64,000 nucleotides of DNA from Fasciolopsis buskii (Eukaryota; Platyhelminthes; Trematoda; Plagiorchiida; Fasciolidae), in assembly GCA_008360955.1 (NCBI GenBank), contig LUCM01001916.1, positions 51,616-115,615 on the forward strand, in the 5' to 3' direction. Below the pieces are notes generated by a model that was not told the DNA's origin, made no database searches, and saw only the letters and a list, made by a program, of their open reading frames with translations. Within the stretch, counting starts at the first letter, position 1; every line of letters starts with the position of its first letter. A program made the position numbers and the translations under genes. Positions 12,067-23,812 of the stretch are shown piece after piece.

Positions 12067-12362
12067 AAAAACAGAAATCGAAGAGCAGTGCAATTTCGCA
12101 GATTTGCCCATTTCTTACACTGTAATCATACACAAAAATCTGGTCAATATTAGAACGAAACCACTTGGGTATTTGTTCTAGTACTGGAAATAGATGTCTA
12201 TTTTGTTTGTTTTTTCTCCTCCAAGACAAGTTATACCCAGATTTACAGCAAAACCTTTCCATCAAGTAGGATGACTTGAGCCCAAAGAAACATTCCTGAG
12301 CCCATGCACAAGCCGGTCGGTCAGATAGGGTAGAGAACCTGCAACAGTATTGTACTGGACAG

Positions 12363-12855
12363 TTTTAGCCCCTATTCGTTCGTGGTTTACATCTCCAATG
12401 ACAATTTTAACCACAACTCTGTACGATTCGCCTTTCGAATTTTTGGTTTTACCTCTCAAAACTCCAGGTCGTTTACAAGTTCATTTTTTCCCACTGATCA
12501 TTTTGATAACAGAGGTTGTAAATATGAAGATATCGCAACCAGTGCATTTAACATGCCTTCTTATGCTGACTCTAATCTGATTCGTCCATTTAGATTGAGA
12601 AGACTGGCCAACGGGGTGTCTATTCTTTTGCAAAATAAACATTGTACGTCCCGAACAATTAACTGGCACGTTTCTGTTCTGTCCAGGGAAACCGTGAGAT
12701 GCTGTGCGCAGCTTACATCAAGTGTTGAGTTCTTATTAGTCACTGGGAGGTCAATAAATCGCATCATGGCATTTAAGTGCAGTCTGGTCGCCTCATCCGT
12801 AAAATTGAAGCAGCTAGGCACTCACACAATCACATTGATCAACCCACAAAGCTAA
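12363..12855 (+). CDS. Candidate exon, 164 open codons, unrecognised
   Basis: From a CTGGACAG acceptor an open frame runs to TAA at 12855, one of the longest in the window. It alternates short hydrophobic strands (YSFVVYIS, FAFRIFGF, WHVSVLS), a pattern that could be a beta-sandwich, but no family signature is certain. The opposite strand is also partly open with plausible composition, so strand is not secure. It starts 325 bases after the end of the family gene on the same strand. Confidence 0.22.
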
Positions 12856-12859
12856 CTAA

Positions 12860-15140
12860 ACAGTTGGTCAGAGTATGAGATAAGTCGATAACACAATTCG
12901 TGCTTGATGGACTACGTACGACATCGAACCACGGTTAAGGAAATTGGACCACGAACAAATAAACGGTGCAATGTAAAGATGCTTTTTACTGTACACAACC
13001 ATACTACTTTACAGTAGAGCGTCATTTGTAAACGGATATTTCGATGATGAATAGGCCGAATACGGATGGGTCCCAGGCTATACACTGGCTAACGGTCATG
13101 AGGCATGCAAACAAAACGAGCAGTTGAATATGAAATAATATGGTCACGTCCCAAATTACACTGCCAACCATGACTTTAAACAATGTAAAAGTGACTCTAG
13201 TCTGGCTTGCCATTTGAAAACTATTCAGGCAGTTGCAAAGAACGATCAGTGTTGCGGTAGGTCATAACGTGGGGACCAAAATGAACGTGGTTGATGAGGT
13301 GAACCTTGTTTTTGCTGGCCGAAAAAAGCAAATGAACAAGTTTTATTTCACCTTGGGGAGGCTGGAAATTCATTAATCACATTTAAGAACATACTACTGA
13401 ATCGAGCACATGCAGCTAAAAATTAAAAAAAATACACGCCAGGAATGGTCACCCGATGGAAGTAATTTCGACTTGGATGTCGCGGGTTACGATCAGTTCC
13501 CGCCAAAAGTTTTCTAGTATTTTTTACAGAGCTAAACAAATAAATATTATCATCACAGGTTTTTGGTTGCATTCCTGCGGAATTTCCGCACATATCATTG
13601 TTATGCAAATGTAATTTAAATATTTTTCCATGCACAAAATTGAGGGACAGCAAAGATGTAATGAGGCCTTCAACTGTAGATGAGCAACGCTCATGTGGTA
13701 TGCTTAGTTTGTCCGAATTTCATTGGCTACCGTTTCACGAAAACGTCAAAGTGTTTATTGTTTCGCCAGTTGAAATATCATGGTAGAATGGTTAAGCCCA
13801 TGACTTCTGGATATATTACGCAATGCGACAAATTCGTTCATGTAATGCCCTTAAGCGAGACAGAAACCTGTCCCTTACCTCTTTCCGACCACGTTTTCCG
13901 TCAACTACTTCATGTAGTGGATGGAGGATACCATGTTTCGCCTTTACCATCACTCACTGTAACATTTTACCTGGCCAGTTTTCAATCGATTCCAAATTTT
14001 CCCTTTTTCCCCAAGTAAAACTAGATAGTTATTGATTATTATTATTATTATCATTATTATTATTATTATTATTAAAGTAATTCTGGCTTACTACTTATGT
14101 CTGTCAGATCTGGGACAGTAAGCAGTAAGTTTCAAGTTAGTGGGTTCCGAATTCGTGAAAGTCCAGACACTGCACTCTTTATTCACTTCGAAACCAATTG
14201 TAAGATAAACCAGCGTCATGTCAGCAGGCAAAAGCACACACATACACGCAGAACCGTCTGCCTTCTAAGTCAGGCCTGCAGCATTATACTACTGTTTATG
14301 ACACCAAGTCCTTCAGCTGTGGTGTCTTGAACCATAGTCTCGTAAAGGTGCCTGCGCACAGTTTCGAAAACGAGGCCCACGAATAGCACGAACTTGGATT
14401 CTGTTACTGCGTTAGTGTTAATTTTTGATCATCTAAATTTTACCGAAGGATGCCGTTGTAGAACTGTAAAATTTAAACTTCACAAAAACATGCTATTGAC
14501 GGCAAGTACTTTTGTTTAGTTGGATTGCTCCCAAGTGACAGCTGTTTAAGGTCTTATGGAAAATTAAAACGTATCGCGAATATCTTATTATTTCAAATGA
14601 TTCCATAGATCACACCGCGAGTTCTGGTGGAGGCAGAGACAAATGCCTTGATATGAGGAATTCCAGAGTTACTTAATTTTTCGGGTTTTGGGTCCAAACA
14701 CATGGTAAGTTTCAGTAACGCAGTAGCCAATTTTGACTAGTGAATGGCACTAAAGGTCAGCCAAGTGAAAAACTTATCAGAAAATTACAGTTTTGATGTA
14801 ACTATTCGAGGATGTTCACTGTGTTCCTGGATGATGCTTCGTGTCAGATGTTACAAGCGACCGAATACCGGCATGGACGTTCACACATTCACTTGTCCAC
14901 TGAAACAATTTTGGTGATGAAACTCACCGAACAATTCACACGCGGGTTTACATAACGACCACCTTCATCCCAAATGGGAATGAGATCAAGCTGTGGTTGC
15001 GGATATTGGCGAAACATTTAATTCTGTTATATTGCACTTCAAGAGTAAAATGAAGTGTGATCACGAGGACGTTGTACCATGCAGTAATGTTGTCTCCCCC
15101 ACTTGAACTGCTAGAATGCATGTGGATGTGATTCTCGACG
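12860..15140. other. No gene recognised; non-coding with an (ATT)n tract
   Basis: Frames here are short or overlapped by equally open frames on the other strand. An (ATT)n microsatellite lies at 14034-14075. Nothing else is supported. Confidence 0.4.
14034..14075. repeat. (ATT)n microsatellite
   Basis: About 14 ATT units with one ATC interruption. Confidence 0.9.
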
Positions 15141-15143
15141 TTC

Positions 15144-15319
15144 ATTTACCTTTTACTTCGTTTATTCATGAAATGACAATGTACACGATTTCTCAGGAAG
15201 GGGGCCGCGGCCAACGGAGGACTGCCAAGTGGGAAATTTGACCCGCGGTGGAAGGATTCGAGGTAGCGACCTTCACGTCCAAGCACCACGACTTCATCCG
15301 CTTGGCCACCGCCGGCCAA
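15144..15319 (-). repeat. tRNA-derived SINE, copy B
   Basis: Minus-strand head GGTGGCCAAGCGG is a close match to the pol III A box; the B box is altered (CCTCGAATCC). The middle GC block (TTGGCCGCGGCCCCCTTCCT) and the tail (ACATTGTCATTTCATGAATAA) match the other copies. Confidence 0.75.
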
Positions 15320-15496
15320 GGATTTGATGCGCTTCTCTGACTAAGTGATAGAAATTCGGTCTAAGAAAATCGTCACTTACGGGATTTTTCACCTGCAGTT
15401 TAAATCCTTGCATACTTGCAGGTAAATAACGTCTGCAGAATGAAGCATTTGCAGCAATCATCTTGCCCCAGTGACAAACAGTTGATCCTTTGTTTA

Positions 15497-15562
15497 GAAA
15501 CTACGAAAGTGTCATACACTTATTTCCTTTTTAGGACTCATCAGTGGAGTGTCGCTATTGGT
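15497..15562 (-). ncRNA. Degenerate half hammerhead-like sequence
   Basis: On the minus strand CTCCACTGATGAGTCC is followed by a six-base loop and GGA, giving the CUGAUGA box and stem II of a type I hammerhead. The GAAAC box is mutated and the partner strand of stem I is not found. A perfect short hairpin (AAGTGT/ACACTT) sits where stem III would be. It could be the end of a decayed Penelope-like element, a class known to carry such ribozymes. Confidence 0.3.
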
Positions 15563-16332
15563 TCCAAACTTGAAGGCAGACCCACGACGAGTGCTTGTGA
15601 ATCAGGCACCCCAAGCACTAAACTATCGGGTTAGAAGTTGAGAGCCATTAGGCTCTAACAAGGGCTATAGGGTCTATTTCTTGCCGATTTACACGGCTGT
15701 GGGCCACTGGTCCACCGCAGTCAACTGCAGCCGATCGATTACTTCTCGACCAGTTACGTGCCCTACAAAGGCTTTGAACATTACAGGAATAGTTTAGCTA
15801 CTTAATCGTTGTTAGTAGTAGCAAACAAGATGTTAAAATTATTAGTACATCGTGGAGCATTTATGCTTAATACACAACTGAGAAAGCGTGAAAGTACTGC
15901 CCAGCTGTCTCTTCCTTGCTAGGAATCAGCAGCAGTTTGTCGCCATCTGGCTCGAAATGATATGCAGGTCCAGAAATAACTGCCTGATATGAACACTGGT
16001 TATTAGCTTACCTGGATGGTTCGCAAAGTCTTGCATTAGAAAACAATCGACCTTTTCATTGACAAATTCAGTCTCCTACTATTCAAACAGAACAGATAGC
16101 CAAGCCCTGCTGATAGTCTACGAATCATGTGTTTCATTTTTTTCAGTTCGGGGAAATATTCATCTCTGTACAAACCCGGTATCTCAGGCTTTGGCCAATA
16201 GCCAAGCAAAACCAGTGATAGAATGATACCGAGATAATTTAGTGACTTTCTTATTTTTCCTCACAAGTTAGCGCCTCAGATAAGGACGAGACGCATAACT
16301 CCCAATGACAGTTCATTAAATACTGGATGAAA

Positions 16333-16427
16333 TTAAGATAAGCTGATTCTGCTGCTCCGAGTGGTAAGCTGAAACTTGGTTTCGGAAGCAGAACGGAACA
16401 TCCTGCAGCTTTCCAAATCTGGGATCT
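16333..16427 (-). CDS. Candidate terminal exon, Ser/Arg-rich
   Basis: A good acceptor (TTGTTTGATATTACAG) leads with one carried base into about 31 codons ending TTATCTTAA. The reading contains PDLESCRMFRSASET and TTRSSRISLS. It lies downstream, on the same strand, of the signal-anchor exon at 19010-19227 and could end that gene; this is only positional. Confidence 0.2.
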
Positions 16428-16449
16428 CTGTAATATCAAACAATTTCAA

Positions 16450-18510
16450 GCATTTGATTTGACAAATGTGTTGTGAAATGTTGTGGCTTTCGAATTCGAT
16501 TTTGCGGTGACTTGTGGACCCATGAAATTCCGCCATCTAATTTCTCGTAAAAGAAACTGACCAATATGCTTACATAGCTAATAGAAACAATGAGTTTAAA
16601 AAAATAAAAATTGGGTGTTTGTCTCGGCAACAAATAATCTCTGATGCTACCGCAGGCAATTCCGCTTTTATCTTTTACCATTCACAATAAACATATCCCA
16701 TGGATCACGTTTTTCAAAGAGTTGCAATTCTTGTTCCAGGAGCTATACCAAAGTGGTTCAAGTTAAACCAAATGCCAATTGTGAGTAAAATGTAAACATC
16801 AGCAAAGCGCGATGACAGTACAGATCCCGCTTTCGATCACGTAGGCCGTCAATCAAAAGTAGTGGTTCGGTGGTCGAATCTATGTACGGCACAAGACACT
16901 AGACAGAGTGAAGTTTCGCTGATGCAGCAAAACAAAACCAAGTGAAATGGTTTATCACGGCCCATAGGATACCAACAGTTTGATTTTGGACGCAGTAACC
17001 ACATGGGGTTTGGACAGAAAAGTAAACAAACATTATCACGTATGTATCTGCATTGGTTTCAATTCGAACAGCATTGCCATTGCGCCTGATCTTGCGACTC
17101 AACATTTAACTAAGATCTGATGTTTGTTCGTTGGATAAAAAAGGTTTTCGTACCATGCTTTCCTGAAGTAGCCGAGAAAGTCCAAAAGTTTAATCAAAAC
17201 CTGAGGACCGGTCTTCAGGAAGATGCATACTGACGCACCATATATTTCATTATGAATTGTGATGTTAACGAAATCTCTACTGAGTTGTGACCGATGTGAC
17301 GGTAAGTGCCTCTTGAGTTCGCTGATTGCAAAAGAACAATTTACTGATTCACGTCTAACAAGTCCTATGTTAAGCAGTTGGATTTAACACCAATTCGTTT
17401 TCATCAAGACGGAAATGTGGATACTAAAGGAGGGATATTTTTGCATTTTGAATGAACAGCTATAAATAATGGTCACTCTCTACGTTAAATTGCGCTTAAA
17501 ATACAGCAGATCAGGCCTCCTAGTTAATTTCATCTTTCTTGACGGTAGAGTCAAGGTGGAAATGTGCCACGAGTTCTTTTTACTCATTTGTACAAATCTA
17601 AAGGAATTCAGTTTCATAAGTACCGTTTGCCTCACTACGAAAGGCCTAAATGATTGAGTTTCATTTGCAATGTGAATCGATATTTTATCGATTTTTATGC
17701 GGTTTTACTGAGATGCACATGAAATATTTAAAACGTCATCTTGGAAATGAGAACTTATTTCGGTCGCTTCATCACACTGACTGCAAAACACAAATATTAA
17801 CTGAGCCTGACTATGAGGTTTGTCACAAAGCATGATTTGGCCAATACTTATACGACGCAAGTCGGTGGTCATTCTAGATACAAATTTCTGCGGAATAATT
17901 GCTTCTACAAGTTACTAAAGCATATTCTTCAAACTCGAGGTCTGTTTCACCCATTCTTACTTGCAAGCTCACAGACGTTCAAAATTGTCGTCGTTTAAAG
18001 AATGCAAATTTTCAACTGGTTCTTTGACATCTCCAGTTGATGTTTCATCAAGCTTTATCGTCCTGGAAGGTAGGGAGAGGTAGTTTTCTAGTAAGCAAGT
18101 TGCATTCTGGCGGATAAACTATAAAGTATGTTGGTCTATGAACGATCCTAAGGGCCGAAGTATGATATAAGAACTTAGTGGTTTTACTATATCATATCAA
18201 ATGGTTTAAAATCAGCTTCATTCATCTAGGTGACTATTTAGTCCATAGTATGCGCTAGTTCATAATTCAATCAAGTTCGTGTGTAAATTGCACCATGTCA
18301 TCGCCTTCAGCCATGTTGAGCGTATCCGTTCGCAGAGTAGACGGCAACCGATTAATCAGCGGGCGACAAAAAAATCACTTTTTCGTCAACAAGTTATAGC
18401 GTAACAAATTAGAAGCCCCCAACCGAAAGTTGAAACAAACGAATTTTCCTCGTCTATTTTATTTTTTCAGCCCAGTTCTCTTCTTTCCCCGCATTAGGCA
18501 GTTTTCATCG
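16450..18510. other. No gene recognised; AT-rich non-coding
   Basis: No frame with both splice signals and credible composition was found. Probably intron. Confidence 0.35.
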
Positions 18511-18519
18511 TTTCCGTAG

Positions 18520-18612
18520 TCGTCTGACGACCAGTAAAAGGCTGCCAAATTAGGGAGGTTGATCGGGGTTGGAAGAACTTGAACCCAACAGATTTATGTT
18601 GATCGCCTGAGT
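18520..18612 (-). repeat. SINE fragment, copy C (degenerate)
   Basis: The block AAGGCTGCCAAATTAGGGAGGTTGATCGGGG with GAACTTGAACCC matches the centre and B-box region of the SINE copies A, B and E-G, with the head and tail lost. Confidence 0.4.
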
Positions 18613-19009
18613 ACAAATAATCTGTCCTTTAAATCCGAGTTTGTTTCTAGCTCTTCCGTCAGATAAATACGTGGATTGAATGCAATGAATTACGCATAGA
18701 AATGGTTGGCAAAATCACAATTCATGTCAGATCGGCGAACTGGAATTTTGTTCCTGGGCTGAACATTAAAGATTTCCGGATTGTTTTCACGTGGAATACA
18801 AGTATTCGATCGAAACCGCGTCGTTTGACTGATATCCGGTATACAAGACTGAGAACGGCTTTTCGGAGTGCACGGACAAACTCTTGATTAACAACATCTG
18901 GACGTGCCCGATTGGCCTCAGGTTAGATGAGGAAATAGAGCAAACGAGAATTCGATCATTCCGTGACCTTACCTGTAGCCTGTTATCTATCCATATGCCG
19001 CAGTCTTAC

Positions 19010-19227
19010 AGCCCATATGTTGGCCAGATTTTCTTGTCACCCGTATTTTTAGTGGCGATTGCGGTTTTGATCTCAGGCAGTTTTGGTTCCAGTTCGCTGA
19101 TTTTGGTCCCCACGTCAAAACTCTGCCTGTCCAAAGAAAGAAAGGACAAGGAATGTTGACAGATTGACAGCAAAACACTAATAAGAACAGCTAAACAGAA
19201 AAGGAGAAATTTCGAACCCAAGGACAT
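19010..19227 (-). CDS. First coding exon: signal-anchor or secreted protein
   Basis: The ATG opens MSLGSKFLLFCLAVLISVL, a short basic start followed by a 20-residue hydrophobic stretch, then a polar, charged region (FDVGTKISELEPKLPEI). This is the layout of a signal peptide or a type II signal anchor with a luminal stem. The frame reaches GGCT|GTAAGA, a strong donor, after 72 codons in phase 2; a second donor (CTACAG|GTAAGG) lies 40 bases on but would place a stop before it. A phase-compatible follow-on segment starts near 18882 on the same strand, open in more than one frame. Family unknown. Confidence 0.38.
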
Positions 19228-19739
19228 CACGAACTGTGACACATCGCTTATTCACTCTAGCCATCACTTATGAACATTTCGTGGACCGCAAATCGTTAAT
19301 CTAATTGTATATTTTTACGGTGAACCTAACAATCAAAGAGTGACGAAACCAAGTTTTTTCACCCAATGACAACAGGGTGATTTGGAGAAATTTAGCAAAG
19401 CAGTCAGATTAATCGAAATTACAAGGGATACAAAATGTAAAATCCCATTTCCCTAGAGAATCACGTAAAAGATACAAAACCCCGTTCCCGAAAATTTTGA
19501 AGTGGTCAGAGCCCCAACGATGAAAAATTTCTTGAGTCAGTCATGACATATGGAATCTGTTAAATGTGTCATGTTCTGGCAACAATCAGTTATGAGCATC
19601 GTTCATATTGTGTTTGCTCCAGTGTCACATTGCTTCAGACATTTAAAGTAACCCTACGGTGGGCTAAAGTAGGTTGAATATGTCACAGAATTGAGTGACT
19701 AGCCTCATTTGCCATCGATTATTCTGTTTCTTGAGGTGA

Positions 19740-21130
19740 CCTGTAATCTCAGCTACTCCACCTTTCCACTAACTCGCTTATCCCCCAGCTGCCTATCCAA
19801 TAATTCTATTGACAAGGTCGCGGTCTGGCCTCTCGGTTTGACTTAAACTTCACCTTGTCTACCCCTTATTTTGAAAACCGTGTTGCTTCTTGTCACAATT
19901 ACCAGAAAGATACTCCAAGTTCTTTCCGGTCAAACTGCTTTCGAAACTCGATCCCCGGACGGTATTCCACCAGTCGTTTAAAAAGGCATGCAATTGACCT
20001 ATTCACTGTACTAGGTCGGCATTTTCTTCTGACAAAGTAATTTCCCTTCTTCATGAAAGGACCTAATCAACCCACCTGTTCCAAAACATGGAGACCCCTC
20101 TGACTCCAACAACTATCGTCTCATTATCTCTGCCTCTATACTTTCAGAAGTTCTTTGGAGCCGCTATCTTCGACTGATTGTTTCCATTCTTTGAACAATA
20201 AGGTTTTTGAATGATCATCATCATGGATTTGGCTCACATCACTTTACGGACGATCTACCAGTTGCCATTCCATTTTTGGTTGGCTGCATGCCAAACTCAC
20301 GGAAAAACTCACTTGGTCACGTTGGACATCTCCAAGTCCTTTGATCGAGTTTGGAAAGATGGTCTTCTGTCGAAACTGTCTTCTTTCCGATTTCACCTGG
20401 GTCTCGTATGTTAGTGCTTCGTATGTAATGCTTCGTCAGAAAATGGACCATTTCCATCCCAGCAGATGAGGTACTTCCTCATTCGTGCCGCAAGGTCCCA
20501 TGCTTACGACCATCATTTTTTGTCTATTTTTCGATGATGCCAACTCTCATTCCTACCTTTCTTACTTCACTACTCGAAATGTCACTTCCACCATCGACTA
20601 GGGTCACATTCTTCCCAATGCATCAGTTACTAGAACAAATCTCTGCTTTTTCCATATTTTCATGACTTTTTTGCTGTGTATTTCACTCAGTCATCTCCGT
20701 TATTCTCCCCAGTTGAATTCTTGACTCGACACTTCTCCATTCCATCGAGATGCTTTTATTATTGGACTTGTCCGTGAATTGTTTCCTTGTGGGTTACGAT
20801 TTGTGTCAAAAATTGCCTCTTGCGTTCCAGACCCTTTTTCATCTTTTGATTTCCATTTTTCTTTGTACAATGCTCAAATCTGCCGGCTATTTGAATACTA
20901 CGGTCAGATATGGAGCTGAAGTTCGTCTGTATCTCTTTTTCTTTTGACTGGGCTCTACAGGAGCTGTTTGGTTGGTCAGTATTCCCTCTTTGATCTCCAG
21001 TCTGCTACCAGTTACCCCTACCAAGTCTGTACTCCTAGATGTCAAAATTCATTATTTCCGTCATCCTTTATTTCCTGAATCCAAATCTCCGGAGCATTGT
21101 TCTTCTCTAGTTTATTTCCGCTAACCCATA
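19740..21130 (+). mobile_element. LINE reverse-transcriptase relic, frameshifted
   Basis: The frame at 20211-20414 contains VTLDISKSFDRVWKDGLLSKL, the RT motif A region of animal non-LTR elements. Upstream in other frames are SPDGIPP and PKHGDP-like plus NNYRPI-like blocks; downstream a DDANSHSYL block stands for the YADD region. Several frameshifts and stops separate them, so the copy is dead. The clade is Jockey/CR1-like, distinct from the relics at 7.2, 9.8 and 30.5 kb. Confidence 0.75.
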
Positions 21131-21353
21131 ATTCTGTTTTTTTAAAGCTGGTTGATATAACTGAAGTTCACCTTACTGTTCTTCATACGCATTGCTTTTT
21201 ATGATGCTTTTTGATAGTGGGATTTCTCGATTTACGAAAAAATCGCCTTGGATAACGAAAAATAACCATTTTTAGCTACACGAGAGCTGCGAGTTCAGAT
21301 GATATGTATGTTCGCCTAGTATGTCACATTTAGTTTACGCTGGACAAACTTAC

Positions 21354-21554
21354 CAACTATTGAAATACACCTGATATCATTCAAAGCGTGACCGTCTGAA
21401 CAGGGTGACAATATGAATTTGATAATGTGGGGAACTGCATACATTGCCCGGAATAGGCTTAAATACCGGAAAATCTTACTAATGGGAGGACAAGTGCAAC
21501 AGATTGTTTTCAATCTTGGAAGATCACTGTGTTCCCAGTGGTGGTCCGGGTGCC
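21354..21554 (-). CDS. Candidate internal exon, Cys-containing, unrecognised
   Basis: A perfect donor (TTG|GTAAGT) and an acceptor after a pyrimidine-rich tract (TTGCTTCCTTGTACGAAG) enclose 67 codons in phase 1-1. The translation includes TICCTCPPISKIF and FILSPCSDGH. It lies downstream on the same strand as the candidate exons at 22225-22452 and 22629-22874 and may belong to the same gene. Confidence 0.33.
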
Positions 21555-22224
21555 CTTCGTACAAGGAAGCAATAACCAATTCTTAAGGTTGATGGATCCT
21601 TTCTGACAGTGAAACTAACGTCCGTCACATTCGAAATCAACTTTCGCCAGTCACTGATTCTTCACATAAAACGCCTTCCATAAGTGCAAATAACTATGCT
21701 AGGTTACACGTAAGCGATGGCCATCATCTGTTGTATACTACCAGTAACTTAACCAACACGATTTCCATGCAAGATTTTATAGATCACCTGTTTCGAAATA
21801 CCCGTTCCTCAGGTTGCTACCTCTTCTCGTGCATTCCTTTTCTAGCGGAATTTATGACAACTTAGGATGTACAATCGATAACATAATCCGCTTTTCGTGT
21901 CACGTACTTTGAAGGTCATCGCATGTCTGATTTGTGCACGTGACACCCACTCACCTGCTACAGATATGACCGATTCTTAAGCCAAATGCTATTCTATCTA
22001 AGCCGGCTCCGAATCTAAATCACATCAAAGTGACCGGTAGATGGTATACGTATGGAATTACATCGGACATGCATTTTTCGCTAAGAGTGTGTGTAATCTA
22101 CGGACAGATGTCTATGATTAAAATTCTCAGTTGAATTCACTATTGTTTTACGCAACATAACGGCTTCCAGTACCATTGGATGTGCAAACCGAGAGCTACT
22201 TAATTCACATTTTGTCTTTCGAAT

Positions 22225-22452
22225 TCAAACATCATTTAGGACGAAATTACAAACACAAATGGGTGCTTTGTCGAGCAATTGACAAATTACCAGTCTAGCC
22301 GTTAATTCAGACACGCTTGCGTTTTGTTGAGGCTGCAATAACCTGACCGGCGAGAAGATCAAGGCAGTAACATATTCGGCTCTCACGTCAAATTTCGCTT
22401 CATTTCGACTTCGAAGTTTCCGTATGACGTAATAGGGGAAATCCAAGTTCTC
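22225..22452 (-). CDS. Candidate exon, unrecognised
   Basis: An open segment of 75 codons from GCGAG to TGA. The reading (YYVIRKLRSRNEAKFDV, SELTARLVICQLLDKAP) is balanced and protein-like. Its start is in phase with the GATGAG|GTCGGT donor of the exon at 22629-22874, so the two could be joined. No family recognised. Confidence 0.28.
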   Translation of the reverse strand, partial: ENLDFPYYVIRKLRSRNEAKFDVRAEYVTALIFSPVRLLQPQQNASVSELTARLVICQLLDKAPICVCNFVLNDV

Positions 22453-22628
22453 GCAAGCACAGCTTCTTAAGTAACAAACGTATGTGGATTTCCACCGGAT
22501 CGATGACTGCTGCCTAACGGATGATTAAGTGGAAACTGTGCAGTCATTTTCTGGTGTTAAAAGCAAATAATTGGCTTGATTTGAACCGAAATGAATTCAA
22601 TTGAATCGAATTGGTTTCTTCTATCATT

Positions 22629-22874
22629 TTATGTAGTTCCATCACCGACCTCATCGGAAATCACTTTCCAATATTTCAATGAGCTTAAATCAGTAAGTCT
22701 ACTATAGAAATATGTATCTGTCAAAATAATGTTATCAGTAGGGACAACAGGGTGCCGAAGTTTCGGTTGCAATTGATAGTCATTCCTGGTAGATTTTTTC
22801 ATCGATTGATTCTGCAAAAGTCCTCGTGTATTGATTCCCCCGGTACCTGTTTGAGTTTTGTGCACTTCCGCCAT
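22629..22874 (-). CDS. Candidate first coding exon, MAEVHK... start
   Basis: The ATG has a purine at -3 and G at +4 (AAAGATGG). It opens 81 codons, polar and basic at first (KTQTGTGGINTRG, SMKKSTRNDYQLQPK), with a stop 6 codons after a possible GAG|GTCGGT donor. It may be a 5' exon of a minus-strand gene or a short ORF on its own. Confidence 0.32.
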   Translation of the reverse strand: MAEVHKTQTGTGGINTRGLLQNQSMKKSTRNDYQLQPKLRHPVVPTDNIILTDTYFYSRLTDLSSLKYWKVISDEVGDGTT

Positions 22875-23598
22875 CTTTGTGCAAATCAATCAAGCGAGCA
22901 ATCACGAACAGTCGATATGGACTGAGTAAGGTCTGCCAACTTCACATTTGTCGGTTTGCTCTCCAACATGGGAGTGATCAACTGATTGATTTCAACTTGG
23001 ACCAGCTGAAGAATTTTAGTATCTTACGCATGTATTTATTCAGCCGGTAACCACGAATAAATCCTGACAGTTTTTCAATAGCGAAGGCTCGTTGACATGG
23101 GAAAGGAGTTAGACTGAAAGTTGAGGGGAACAAGTGTGTCCGTGACTGCTGTCTGTGATGGTGTTACATTGGTTAGGGCATTGGTGAAAATTCTCCGAAG
23201 GGGAATAGTAGTTCTTATTGACTAATTGAATTATGAGGTTCTTTTTGTTTCCATACCCATGATCGGTCCCGATCAGATGGATTTCATATGCTTGGAAAGA
23301 CTACCACTATATCCATCCGATTATGAAGTATGTTCAAGATAATCTCTTCGTACCATGATAAAATCGCTGCATCACAAAACGAGCTGATAACATTAGTTGG
23401 CCTTGAAAATGTGTGGTCGCGAAACGTTTGTCTGAACGGTTCATCGAATGTGGATAATGTTGTCTAGCTGAATTTTCGTCGTCCTGAAGAATCAAAAAGA
23501 AATAAAAAAAGGATAATTTACAGACTTATTCATTGCTTTTGCCACACACCTTGGATACATCCAAAAATCTTTCCTATTTGTTTTCCTCTATTGCTCAG

Positions 23599-23812
23599 CA
23601 GTCATATTTTCTGGTTTATTGAAGAAAGACTTCAGAACCCTGTCTGTCAATTATCAGTAGTGAAAGCACTTCGCACCAAACTGTGTGATATGCATCTATG
23701 GACGTGTGAAAACATTTGCACAGAAGATATTTTCGGATCCATTTCAACTTTTCCACAGTGTTCGCCCGGGCCAAAACACACCCAACATTCCGCTCCGCAG
23801 CCTCATACATAA
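23599..23812 (+). CDS. Candidate terminal exon, His/Pro-rich end
   Basis: A long pyrimidine tract ending TTGCTCAG opens about 70 codons to TAA at 23812. The reading contains LCDMHLWTCENICTEDI and a PGPKHTQHSAPQPHT tail. An AATAAA lies at 24036-24041. Unrecognised. Confidence 0.28.
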
